Shown: one piece after another, positions 12,301 through 23,900 of the stretch
How positions within the stretch are numbered: the stretch's first letter is position 1
Layout: each line of letters opens with the position of its first letter
Assembly (NCBI RefSeq): GCF_002775205.1
Contig: NC_036458.1
Location: 25,159,868 to 25,223,867, forward strand
Source: Xiphophorus maculatus
Lineage: Eukaryota > Chordata > Actinopteri > Cyprinodontiformes > Poeciliidae
Length of the DNA stretch: 64,000 bases
Direction: 5' to 3'
Translations under genes and position numbers: made by a program
The notes under the pieces: generated by a model
Databases searched by the model: none
What the model was told of the DNA's origin: nothing
Seen by the model: the letters and a program-made list of their open reading frames with translations, nothing else

Positions 12301-15159
12301 GAAACAGAAGAACTGAGGAGTACTTTCTATGTCAACAAGAAGTAGAATGTTAATAGCAGGAGATTGACAATGTCTAATAGTTAGCAGCATTCTCTCAATC
12401 GATTCCCTCCTCGAGGAAAGTGCCAGACATCCAACCTGTAAACACACCTGTAGTTATCTGAAACATTTATACAAACACAAGTCTTCTGCAGTCTGCTAGA
12501 AAAGGGAAGAAAATACTAAGTATACGTTCACTGCAGACAATCCAGAACAACCCACAAAATTGTGGATTACAGCCATTTGTGGAAAAAACTCAGTGAGCCT
12601 AAGATTATTTTAGATTAAATTTATTAAAAATCCATTGTTAGCATAAGTTTACTTGGCACATCTAAGCTAACTGCATGTTTTGGTCAGTGTATAATTTCAG
12701 GTTAGTATAATAAATCATGCCTATTATTTGTTTTCTAATTATCACGGAGTTTGAACTGACATATAGTTTTGTCCATACTACATTCTTCAAATAAGTTTTG
12801 AAGGAACTTCTGTCAGTGGGATCCAAGTGAATTTTGTCAGTGGACAGTGGATTCTGGAAAGTTTAGATATGCAAAAACTGAATAATAATTCATTCTTTCA
12901 CAACTTATTCCCCTCTTGAACATGGCATACAGTTAAAATTGCATGTCAAATTGAAATTGACATGCACTATAAGAAGACACAGCTTTCATGTTCTCTTATC
13001 TTCCCACTGTCAGACATTAAAGCTGCAGAAGGTAGCTTTTAGAAAAAGTTTGGTTTTTTACATATTTCTTAAGACTTTTACTATGTCCCAGTATAGCATA
13101 TTCTGAGACAGCTCTGTGAGAGAATCAAGCTCATCTGCTTCCTCAATGTGGTCCTACTGCTATCTGCAGAAATACATCACTCATCTGCCATGCCATCACC
13201 ATGTTACTTATTGGTTCTGGTCCACTTTGTTTCCTGAAGTCCACAGTCTACACAGGACACTTTGGGACATTGTAGAGCACTGCATGCTTCCTTCATGACA
13301 AACTGTATGGAAATGCTGGTTTATTTTTCCAGCAGGACTTGGTATAAACCATACAAATGACCATGGCAGTAGCGCTAAATGGCCAGCAAATTTTAAATTT
13401 TCATTCTCTGTAAGCCATAGTCATCATATTAACAAGAAATAAAGGCTTGAAGCATTTCTCTCTAAGTGTGGTGAATCTATATGCATTTCACAAAATGAGG
13501 GACAAAAAATATTAAACTTTTTCATAACATACATTTTTTTAGATTTACCTCTTATAACAAGAAATACATAACTTTTATAGTATAACATGCTTGACAGCTA
13601 AATCAGAACTTTTCCTGTTTCTTATTTTGAATATATCTTGTAGAAAATAACTAGCAATTTGGGCAATTTATGGTGAAAAAAATAAGTGAACATTACTTCC
13701 AATAAAACCTGAAGAATTTTAGTGAATTTGTCCCCAGCCCAGAATAGACACCCTTGTTTAGCTCTAGACCATAGTCTCCAATTTAGATTTGCTGCTTCTC
13801 ATTCAGCTGCAAGCCACTCAGATCAGTGCATCTTGTAATATTAACAAATAAAAATGAATTGTTTGTACAACTTTCTTTTTAAACAAATTGGTTAATTAGC
13901 TGTTTGAGCAATGATAGTTATTGGCTAAACTTGGCTCTGTGTATGCATTACAATTATCCCTCCAGTAATATGTAAGTGAGGATAAATACATGCACAGATC
14001 AAGCAAATGTTGCCATATTTAATTTTATACCAAATTCAGACAGGATGTCAAACCATAATTCTTCAATCAGAATAATCAAATGAATCAGTATTTTTTTTTG
14101 TATTTAACTTTTGATTAATTGTTCTCTTTTTATGTAGATTTTTCTACTCTACATAAGGTACCATATATTGTCTTGTTGTTTCAGGCCAATGTACCCAGAA
14201 CTGGCTCTTTTCATAAAAGCAACTGTCTATAAAACCAATTGGTGGAGGGGAGCTTCAATAACTCAAACAACTAATTAAAAATAAATTTATAAATAATGGT
14301 AAAATGTGCAGTAATGACTGGTGCCCTTTGTTTGTGTCCTGTATTGAAAATAAAATTCAGAAATATAAACAATAGCCACACCTCTGCACCCCGGCTGTTT
14401 CTTGTTATTTGAGAGACCTCCCACCACTCTCAAATGTATTGAAAATTGTATCAACGTGCCAAAATCAGCTAATCCAACATCAGTGAAAATGTATAAATGC
14501 TTTAGAGGATCTTAAAACTATATTTTGCAGAGGCTCAGAGTGAATGCTGACCTTTCTAAAGTCTTCCTTAAGCTGCAGCAGAGCTAAATCACATTAGCAG
14601 GACGGTCCGTTGTTGTTAGAAGCTGAAGTTAGTGTATCACCCTGTGGTTTGATAGATTCTCTGTGTGTTTTCCACCTGAAACAGCTTTATGTGACCTGCT
14701 GAGTGGTTGTTGGACCACACTTCTTATGTTAATGGGACTTGTCATAACAAGTTGAAAATAAATAAATGTTTTTTAAAAATATCAGGAAAATTCCTTTAAA
14801 ATAAATCAAAATATTGCTACTTAAGCCGCTGCCTAACTGTATCAGTGCAGTGGGTTGTCTTTTATTTTAGAAATTGCAAATAGAAATCCAGCAGACTGTC
14901 ACTGCTGCATGATCTGCAACAGGTAAATCTAAGCTACACTGGTCCTGAAGAGATGTCCTGCTATGTACCACATTTTTTACACACATTAAAGCCCTAAAAG
15001 TACATTTAATTGCACCAAAAACATGGCCAAACTTTTTAACTCATCTAAACTTCCAGAGAGACCGAAAATATAAAATATTTCATTTTCATATGAGCACAAT
15101 TTTGCTCGAATTTTGTCTTTCCAAATACCAGTATCTTATATACAACGCTATCATTATTA

Positions 15160-15205
<46 letters not shown>

Positions 15206-16484
15206 AGTTTTATTATTATGGTAAAAAAAATGTTTTTCCAGTGATAATAGATGCCGTTTTCACATAAAATACAGACTGCAGACATGAATAGTGATTGAAG
15301 CTGGACCAGTTTATCCACATAACCTGTAATACATCAACAGTTGGGCCGGAAAGTAGTGGAGTAAACCACAATCTCACTCCAATCAGCTTGCATGACTAGA
15401 CCGCAGACTGATATGGTTGTCAAGGCGACCGCTAATGTGGACACAAGCTAACACGGAGCTATGCTAACTTTAACGTGACTTTCAGGCCGCCCTTTCAAGA
15501 CAGTGTGGACGTGAAAGGACGCTGCGTTTTATCTGCCTCCCCCCAATTTACAGACACATACGCACGAAGTCTTCCGTGATCTTGATGAAACACGACGTCC
15601 CCGTCACCGGACAGGTCTGCAGCCTCCTACCGTGGGAAACATCCTGCGAGTAGGAGCCGAAACTATTAACATCGTGGAAGTGTTAGCCCTACCGCGTAAA
15701 ATTAAACGGTGTGATATCCCGGGCAACGTCGTCTGTTATGTGACATTACTGTAAAGTATTGTTTACTGATAAGGAAAGAACGTTCCCACCCGTATGTTCC
15801 AGTTGCGTCAGTTGATTGAGCTCGAGCCGCTCCGCGCACCTCGGCAGGTACACGGCTCGAGCAGAGACGGAACTTTTGTTCTCCACTCAGATCAGAAACA
15901 GACGTGCCTCTGCACTCTCTTTCAGTGTTGCATTACTTTGCCTGATGGCTGCTGACAGTAAATCTGTTTTAATTTCGAACATATCTAATTAATTGTGACG
16001 TTCCAGTACAGCAGCCGGGGGGACCTGTCATGCACTGGTGAAGCCAATAAGCAAGACAAAGGTGCAGCGGAGACAATGCAGTGATGAAACCTGCAAGTCA
16101 TTTCTCTTATTTTTATTAGTCTCTGCTTGCAACAACCCATCCCCCTTCATATTTCTCCTCTCCTTGGTCTCCAGATCACTATTAACCTTCCAACGCATTC
16201 CATGCATTTCAGTTAGAGACAGCCCCCGACACCCCTCCCCTTTCCTGGATGACAATACTGCTTGCTGTACCTGAGACTGGTGGCCATGAAGCGCCAGCAG
16301 CAGCACGGTGCCTCTGTGGCTGAATGCAGCGGCGCAGGCAGCTCTGTTCACTGGCATTGTTTCAACTGAGCCTCCCCTCCTTCCCACCACCACACGCTTA
16401 CCTTGCTTTTGCCGATCTGTCGTAACTCCATCCCGTCCCTGCCCCTAGGTCTCCAAATCCTGCTGTGGGATAATTCCTCTCCAT
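1866..16484 (-). CDS. prr12: Proline-rich protein 12, N-terminal 1628 residues (3' end off window)
   Basis: PRR12 is a large nuclear, proline/glutamine-rich protein with AT-hooks, thought to act in chromatin or transcription. Four coding exons join in phase: 16484-16402, 11768-11611, 6672-6511 and 6346-1866 (83, 158, 162 and 4481 nt). Donors are gtaagc, gtgagg, gtgagt and gtaaat; every acceptor ends in AG. The start at 16484 gives [16 protein letters not shown], matching the PRR12 N-terminus. Exon 2 encodes the [11 protein letters not shown] block, exon 3 [11 protein letters not shown] and [11 protein letters not shown], and exon 4 opens with [14 protein letters not shown]; all are hallmarks of PRR12. 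Exon 4 ends in phase 0 at a donor, so more exons follow beyond position 1 (human PRR12 is about 2036 residues). Teleosts can keep two paralogs (a and b); I cannot tell which this is. The family call is firm; exon edges are by eye. Confidence 0.93.
7440..9412. repeat. Long inverted repeat, copy A (in prr12 intron 2)
   Basis: The reverse complement of this stretch aligns by eye, with small gaps, to 25833-27590. Shared landmarks include a block with cacgttagccttcgtccctt, a block with ggatcaatgacagaacattc, and AT-rich AGTATA-type sequence at the far end. It contains an exon-like block bounded by a gtaagt donor (minus strand, near 9285). Confidence 0.8.
10383..10700 (+). mobile_element. LINE reverse-transcriptase fragment (prr12 intron 2)
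   Basis: Decayed coding blocks read [14 protein letters not shown], [18 protein letters not shown] and KMLQQVF-like in order, as in the common fish LINE family also seen at 55740-57475. It has many stops and deletions. Confidence 0.55.
11769..16401 (-). other. prr12 intron 1
   Basis: A 4.6-kb intron lies between the exon carrying the start codon and exon 2. It contains an old MITE-like segment (about 12990-13330), a perfect 11-bp hairpin (12256-12281), an (ATT)n tract (about 15147-15205) and, close to exon 1, a locally CpG-richer stretch (about 15440-15900). No coding exon is recognised. Confidence 0.6.
15147..15205. repeat. (ATT)n microsatellite in prr12 intron 1
   Basis: ATC/ATT units become a pure (ATT) run of about 15 units. 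Confidence 0.97.
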
Positions 16485-16517
16485 GAAAAGAACAGGCTGG
16501 ATGAAGATGGACAGATA

Positions 16518-16595
<78 letters not shown>

Positions 16596-16800
16596 GAGAA
16601 GGGGAGAAAGGGAGGGTTGGAGGACCGTCCTCTCTCCTCAGCGCTCGATTCTGTTTATTTCTCTGCTTGACGAGCCTGTAGACTCGGAGGAATGAGGGGA
16701 GAAAGAGGGAAGACACAGCAGCCAGGAGCACCTCCTCCCCTCGCCTCTCTTCTCCTCATATATTTCTCTGTCTATTGTCTGTTGTATTGAGTTGATGGGC
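16485..16800 (-). promoter_or_regulatory. prr12: Probable prr12 5' UTR and promoter-proximal region with (CT)n/(CG)n tract
   Basis: This region lies immediately upstream of the prr12 start codon. On the minus strand it carries a long CT dinucleotide tract, then a CGCGCGCG run, then about 34 nt to the ATG. The transcription start is not visible. If the 5' UTR reaches past 16731, an upstream ATG there opens an ORF that overlaps the prr12 start in another frame (it ends at 16348) and could dampen translation. No TATA box is obvious. Confidence 0.45.
16518..16592. repeat. (CG)n(AG)n microsatellite next to the prr12 start
   Basis: About five CG units are followed by roughly 32 AG units on the plus strand. 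The tract ends 34 nt upstream of the prr12 ATG, so it probably lies in the 5' UTR or core promoter. Confidence 0.97.
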
Positions 16801-16899
16801 CACAGAGCAGATGCTGCGTGTTCTTCAGCTACTTTGATGAGCCAGAGTCTGGATTCAGTCGCACAGCTGCTGCTGCCTCGCAAGTACACTGAAGCTATT

Positions 16900-17640
16900 T
16901 TCCCTCATTTTGTTCACAAGACGCCATTTTTCTGCGATGAAATGACTGAGCTTGGCGTTCACCCTTATCTGTGTAACACACAAATACACTGCGTGTCTAA
17001 TATGTATTGGAAGACTGTAGATTTATATCCCTGTGAGGAAATATTAAGACTTGGAGCCATCACATGTAGAGAGATTCGAGGACTCCCAACATTTAGGTGA
17101 ATATGTGGGACAAATTCAAAACACCTGGACGCATGTCTTCTACATTTATTTTTATAAAACATCGCACTGTGTAAAAAATAATGTCAACTTTTTTTAGTTC
17201 TTTTGCATAAATCATCTTGGGGTGAACAGCAGAACCACCAAAAGTGAACCCCACCCACCTCAAAAAAAGCACATGAATCTCATGTGTGCACATTGTTTAA
17301 CCAGGTGTGAGCATCCTGTGGTGGATGTGGTTTACCATAAATACGCATTCATCATGACCAAACAAGCAACAGAAAACAGAAGGCATAAAGTTCTCTCAGT
17401 TAGACATCAGGCACAGAAAAAAGACGCTCCCACCAGGGCCACCTTTCTCATTAGTCGTCTCCTGGTTCAGTGGGTTCCGATGGCGCCTCCCTGTGGTCAG
17501 AGATAGGAAGTATAATTATAGAATACGTAGCAGTCTAGTGTCAGAGCATAAAGGACAGTGGTGCTCTGACATGTTAGAACGTGAGGAGGTGATGTAAGTG
17601 CTGCAGAATACAGCACAAACCTTCAATCAAATGCATTAAT
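16900..17640. other. Intergenic, upstream of prr12, nothing recognised
   Basis: Unique-looking sequence with short ORFs only. None has splice context or recognisable domains. A 9-bp inverted repeat with a 13-nt spacer occurs around 17540-17570. Confidence 0.4.
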
Positions 17641-17649
17641 TATGCGTAA

Positions 17650-19130
17650 CATCATTATAAGATAAGATAAGATTTATTTGTCATTGTCATCAACAGATTA
17701 CAATGAGATTGAGATTTGCTCGACTCGAGTTAAGATGCAGGTTATGTGTATATCCGTAATATACCAAGATAAAGAAATGAATAGTACAAAATGAGAAATA
17801 AACTTAGACATCAGAAGATGGTTGCAGCGCCTGGAGGTGTCGCAACAGAATTTACATTTATAACAAAGTGGTGTCAAGAGCAGAAGTTCTTATGCCTTTG
17901 AATTTAGTGCCATGATTGCCATCGGGTAAAAACTGTTTTTTAGGCGATTTGTCCTGGTTTTTATTGCTCTGTATCTCTTGCCTGATGGCAGCAGCTGGAA
18001 GAGACCATGGTCAGGGTGTGAAGAGTCATTTAAAATGTCCAAAACTTTCTTGTGGAGCCTGGAAGTGTAAATCTGTTCCATAGTGGGGAGGGGGCAGTTT
18101 ATGGTTCTCTCTGCTGCCCTAACAACCCTCTGGAGCGCCTTCTTGTCCGCAGATGTGCTGCTGCCGTACCAGACACACAGACCGTACGTGAGCACACTCT
18201 CTATGGAGCAGTGATAGAAGGCCTGCAGCAGGTCTGAGGGGAGACGGTTCTTCTTGAGTATTCTCAGAAAGTAAGTCTCTGCTGTGCCTTCTTCAACAGC
18301 TCCTTGGTGTTGGTGCTCCAGGTTAGCTTGTCCTCCAACTCCATGGCCAGAAACCTGAACACTGGGACCCTCTCCACACAGGTCCCACTGATGGTGAGAG
18401 GCTGGATGTCCGTTTTGTTCTTCCTGAAGTCGATCACCAGCTCCTTTGTTTTGGAGGTGTTGAGGAGCAGGTTATTGACTTTGCACCACTCTGACAGCCG
18501 CTTCACCTCATCCCTGTACTCCAGCTCCCCCTTCCCGCCTGAGATGAGACCAACAACAGCCGTGTCATCTACAAACTTTATGACCTTGTTGCTGAGGTGG
18601 TTGGAGACACAGTCATGAGTGTAGAGGGTGTAGAGAAGTGGGCTGAGCACGCAACCCTGTGGCGATCCGGTGTTCAGGCTCAGAGCAGTGGAGGTGTGGG
18701 GGCCCAGTCTGACCCTCTGAGAGCGACCTGTTAGGAAGTCCAGAATCCAACTGCAGGTGGCTGATGGGAGCCCAAGGTTTGCTAGCTTGGATACCAGACG
18801 TTGGGGAAGTATGGTATTAAATGCTGAGCTGAAGTCCACAAAGGGCATTCTGACGTAGCTCCCCTGCTTCTCTAAGTGGGTCAGGGCAGCATGAAGTGCA
18901 GTGGATACAGCGTCCTCTGTGGACCTCTTTGCTTTGTAGGCAAATTGGAGAGGGTCCAGCTCAGCAGGCAGGCCAGCGAGGATGTGACTCCGCACCAGTC
19001 TCTCGAAGCACTTCATGATGATCGGTGTGAGTGCCACTGGGCGGTAGTCGTTCAGGGTGTTGATGTTGGTTCTTTTCGGCAGGGGGACAATGGTAGAGGA
19101 CTTTAGGCAGGGAGGGACATTACGATTTAT
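17650..19130 (-). mobile_element. 5'-truncated L2/CR1-clade LINE with reverse-transcriptase remnant
   Basis: Read on the minus strand, 19037-18264 is open for 257 residues of a non-LTR reverse transcriptase. It shows [14 protein letters not shown], the [18 protein letters not shown] block, an FVDD catalytic motif (usual LINE form F/YADD) and [11 protein letters not shown]. After a frameshift the C-terminal part continues at 18195-17890 (SVLTYGLCVWYGSS, then LLPSGKRYRAIKTRTNRLKNSF). The 3' end shows the short TTATC-type repeats typical of fish L2 tails (about 17655-17680). The endonuclease domain is missing, so this is a dead 5'-truncated copy. The exact clade (L2 versus Rex1/CR1) is inferred. 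Confidence 0.88.
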
Positions 19131-19599
19131 TGCATGTGTGCCTTAGCAGCAGTCCAGTTTGTGTTCATACTGACTTGTCTTCAGAACAATGGTAGAAGGC
19201 AGTTTGGCCCAGTGGATTACATTTTCTTCAACATCAGAAGGATTCCAGGGTGTGAGTGCAAAATTCACTAGGAACACATGGCATCATGATGCACGATGAT
19301 AAAAAGGTCCATCCAGTGGGGAGAGTGTGATGGTCTGTTCTACTGAAACTTGGGTTCCTTCCATGAGTCTGTTACTTGGATTCCTAGGCAGTGCTACACA
19401 CTGTGTACATCCCTTTATAGAAACTTTATAGGAAACTTGCCACCAAGCAAAAATGCTTCAGGAATGGTTTGAGAAGCCAAAGGTTTTTCACTTGACCTCC
19501 AAAGTCCGTGGATCAATGGAAACCTAAGGGTCTGCAAAACCTAAAGGGTCTACTACTAACATCTTTATGCCTGATACAACAGAGGTGCAGTAAAGTCAA

Positions 19600-20045
19600 A
19601 CCTCAACACTCAAACACTCAAAAAGCAGGAAGCGGACTATAGCACATTGCATTCTGGTTAAGTACAACTAAAACAAACATGAATCTAGAGCTAGTGTAAG
19701 AAATGGCTCATGGTCTTTTGCCAAAGAAAAATGAGAAATCCTATAACCGCTCTGACACCACTCCATTTTTATTTTCATTTTGTGAAGAAAGATGTTGTGC
19801 TCTATTTTCTTCAGAAGTTTTCATGCTGTTTCCTTCAGTGGTCCCTGGTACAGTGCAACTTCAAGTGAGGGCCTGAAACAGGTTTTTCAAAGTGACACAG
19901 TGTTTCTGCACTGTGTAACTCATTTGACACAGTGCAGTTTGAAAGTGAACAGCACCAACTGAAAATGTAACAAGTGTTAAAATGTTGGTCCCAAATCGAA
20001 CCGAGTCTCCTGGTCCAGCAGATGTGAAAACACCCTTAGTCACTT
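19600..20045. mobile_element. MITE family 'gtgaaaacaccc', copy 1
   Basis: The segment ends gatgtgaaaacaccctta and contains characteristic blocks (gagaaatcctataaccgctc; gtttccttcagtggtcc). These recur at 38020-38450 and, inverted, at 53335-53640. It has no coding capacity, and its superfamily is not assigned. Confidence 0.6.
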
Positions 20046-20108
20046 GTTTGCTAATTCCTTATCAGGCATGTCAGCAGATGGGCTGCCAAGTTTTGGTAGC
20101 TCATCTAC

Positions 20109-20265
<157 letters not shown>

Positions 20266-20644
20266 TATACTGTATATATACTGTATATATACTGTGTATA
20301 TATAGCCTGCCATATAGAACACACTCAGGCATACTTCATTTACCAAAGCAGTTAACTTCTGAAAGTAGTTAGTACACTACATATTATGAATGTGTATCCA
20401 ACTAGACTGATGAAGGTTTGCCACAGTTAACAGACATTTATTCTATGCTATTATTTTGTATATTTCACATTACAATATATTATGGAAAAGACACATAAAT
20501 AGTATTATTTCTATCCACTTATTAGTTAGACACAACTTTGTTTCTGTTTTTCCACATTAAATTCTTTTCTCACTCAGATTGAAGTTTTGTGACTGTAACA
20601 AATATGAATATGCAGACTGTCTGTTGAGATTGGCCCCCTGTGCA

Positions 20645-20792
20645 CTAGGTGGCAGAGTTATTCCACAGAAAACCCATCACATTGCTGTGAACACTGCTGT
20701 TGAATACTGATGACTGAGGCTGGTGAATGAGCTCTCCAGCCAGGGGTTCCCTGTGTTTTGCCAAGCATGTAAAAGAGATGTTCAACAAAGTC
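20645..20792 (-). CDS. Candidate last exon of prrg2 (tentative)
   Basis: An acceptor-like cacag at about 20753 would join in phase to exon 5 and read about 34 residues (EPLAGELIHQPQSS onward, ending NNSAT) to a stop near 20645. A TTTATT (reverse AATAAA) at 20437-20442 could serve as poly(A) signal. Homology to known PRRG2 tails is not evident. The alternative is that the protein simply ends with ...PPPPYSG at the in-frame TAA at the exon-5 edge. Confidence 0.2.
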
Positions 20793-20911
20793 TGTTTGCT
20801 GTCATAACTGGGGCCGGTTAACTGGGGCCACATTTGTTTTCTTAAGTTCCATCAGAAGTTTGTATTGGACATTTTGGACGTCTGTACATGTTTACTACCC
20901 CACCCACTTAC

Positions 20912-23900
20912 CCTGAATAAGGTGGTGGAGGGGCATCATGCTGTCCACTGTGGATCAAAGCTTCATTGTAGCTGGGTAAAGGTGGAGGTGGGACCACCAC
21001 TCCAGACAGGGGCACCACCTCAGGGACTGGGGCCCCATCTGCTCCCATTCTGACTGGAGTACTAGAGCAGAGCAAGGACATAAAATAAAAGTACAGAACT
21101 GAGGAAGCTGACTAGCAAAACAATAGAAAGATAGAAATGTTTTAAAATTGGATAAAAATAAATTCATTTTATAAACCAATGACATTAGCTTGTATCACAT
21201 CTGTTTCCTACACATACAGATACATTTACTGCCTGCTTTGCAAACAGGAGTAAAATCATGATAAGCTCACATTAAAAAACCCAACCATTAGAGTACATTT
21301 ATTCAATGGAAAAGGATAATCCACACTAGTGTACTACAGACTGTGCACATCCTTTTATAGAAAACCTGTTTTGAGCAGCCAGTGGTCTCTTTCAGCAAGA
21401 TAATGCCTCCTCTATGGGGGAAATTTTCTGCCAAAATTCGAGAGCACATATTTTCTGTCTGAAAGCAGGACTTCTTGTCTTTCTTCTCAAAACTTGTAAT
21501 GCCTGTACTCAAAACTTCTGTTCTCTTTCAAAGATTCACTGTGCTTTCTCAAATCTTTCTCTTCGCACTCAGAACTTGTCTGATCAAATCTCCGCTTGCA
21601 AACCTCTGATCGCTCATTTCGATCGATCATTTTCTGCTCACGCTTGGAACAAAGGAGCACCTTCGCCTGGCAACTTCTCGGCCAGTAGAATGAAAGTGTT
21701 ATACTTTGTGTGTTTGTTTCCTTCTAGTAGGTGTACCTGTGTGGCTACTGTTTAATTGAAGGGGCACATCTAGAAGTTTCAGGAACGTTTCCCTCTAGAA
21801 ATGCTGTTTGAGACAACCGCTTTAAGGTCAACTGTGTTTAAAATTTGCCTTTTATTTTGATGATTTGTTCTGATTTTTCAGTAAAATTTTGAACTTTGAT
21901 GTAAACATACCGGCCAGACCTTGTCCTGGGTTTCTTCTTGTTTTTGTAGCAGTAGACTCCAAGGACTGTGGCAATAACAGCAGTCACTACTATGGCCAGG
22001 ATTCCTGCCACCAACCCAGAAACATCCAAGTTGGAGGAACTTGGATCTGCTAAAATAAAATGTTTGTTACAAACAATAAAAACAAAATGTGTCTGCACTC
22101 TATTGAGCTGATCTGCTTTGATGATTTATCTTTTACTGTGAATTCTCATTTCTTATAACAGTTCTGTTTGCTGGAAACAAAAACTCCCTGAAATTCATAA
22201 TGTGCAGACAGTTGACTGATGTTTTTAAAGATGAGGTTAAAATGTATTGCTTTTTACCAATAATTTAATAAAAGTTATTTCAAAAATAGTTACACAGTTT
22301 TCCAAAATGCTAAACAATGGATTTGGTCTTTCATTTAAGCTTGTTTCTTTTCAACAGACAAGCAAAATTGAAATGATTTGACAGAAGATACAGAGCAACC
22401 AGAACAAGGACCAACCGTCTCAGAGACAGTTTTTACCCGATAGCAATAACAAAACTAAATGCAATCAAAAACAACCATTAATCATCATAAATGATGTATG
22501 TGAGAATGTGGCTGTTCTTACTTTTTTTTGCCAGTTGTTTGTTGATTCTTGTGTGTGTGAATTGTGAGACAGTTATTTTTTGTTTTTGGGCATGTGGACC
22601 GACTGATGGCACCCTTTGAATTTCGTTGTTCTTGTGACAATGACAATAAAGATTTATCTTATCTATCTTATCTGATTTCCTGAGAATATTCAATTCATTG
22701 TTTTTACTACATGTATTGTTTTAGTCCAGGTTTCTGACTTTGATTTTAATGGCGCTTGTCTTGGTTTCTAGGTAACCTGTTTTGTGTTTTTATTTTGTGT
22801 TTTAATCTTTTCTCAAGTTTTAATTTGGTTACCTAGAAATTTATTTAGCTTTAATAACACTATTTTCTGTCTTATTTTGCATTTGCAATACATTTTATCC
22901 AATGTTGCTTTATTATTCCAAGTCTTAGCTTCTAATCTGCACTGACTTTGTCACTATTGTCTTACATGTAAAGTTGAAACCAGAAGTTTACATACACACA
23001 ACAAAAAGACACTTTTTTACAGGCAGAAGTTAAATTAGACCAAATGTCTCTTATTTTAGGTCAATTGGGAATTACCAAAATGATTTCTATTTGCTAAAAG
23101 CCAGAACACTTAGCAATAAGATTCAAGAATCAGACATTTATATAAATAATAATTGCTACCTCACCAAACAAAGAGGGAAAAGTGATCTGATGTCATAGCT
23201 TTGAAAACCTTTGACAGGTTAACTGACACAATAATGTATGTATATGAAATGAACTGGACCTGTTTTATTCTGAATTAAACTGAACTTATAGATTATGAAC
23301 TCTTCCAGAAGTGTGTTGTTGCCTTCAGTGCACTAAAACATATCCATCCCTTTCCCCCCCCTCACACCTAAATGTTTTACATTCACTTTGGATGAGCTCA
23401 ACCTAAAGCCATGCATGAAAGAATGAAGATGAAGATTTTTCTAACCTGGTTTCTTATCATATGTACTCCAAAACTTTCTCTGAAAAAAGAAGAAAACAGC
23501 CGGTCAATAAAGTGGCCTTCGATTGTATTCTCTTTAAAACATTTTCCATTCACTTATTTTTCATATTTCCTTTCCAAGCCACCAGACTTTCCTTTCTCCA
23601 GTCGTCTTCAGTCCCTTTACAGGGTTTCTGGAGGTTTTAGAGGATTGGATCAATGTGAACATGTCTTCCACATTTCAAGTTATGTACAAATACCCTTTAT
23701 AAACATTTTTCACATTTTTCATCTCACAGCCATAAACGTCAACTTATTTTCTTTAAATTTTACATATTTGTAGCACAGATCAATACAATTTTTGACTGTG
23801 TGTGCTGAGTTTTTTTGGAAGGAAGGAAAAGAAAGTGTAATAAGATTTTGGATCTTTATTTTTTGTATTCACTATCTTTTTCTTTGATAAAGATTATTTT

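Noticed and set aside
16792..17100. Plus-strand ORF divergent from prr12
   Set aside because: Considered as a divergent gene, but it has no recognisable domain, no splice signals and a weak start context.
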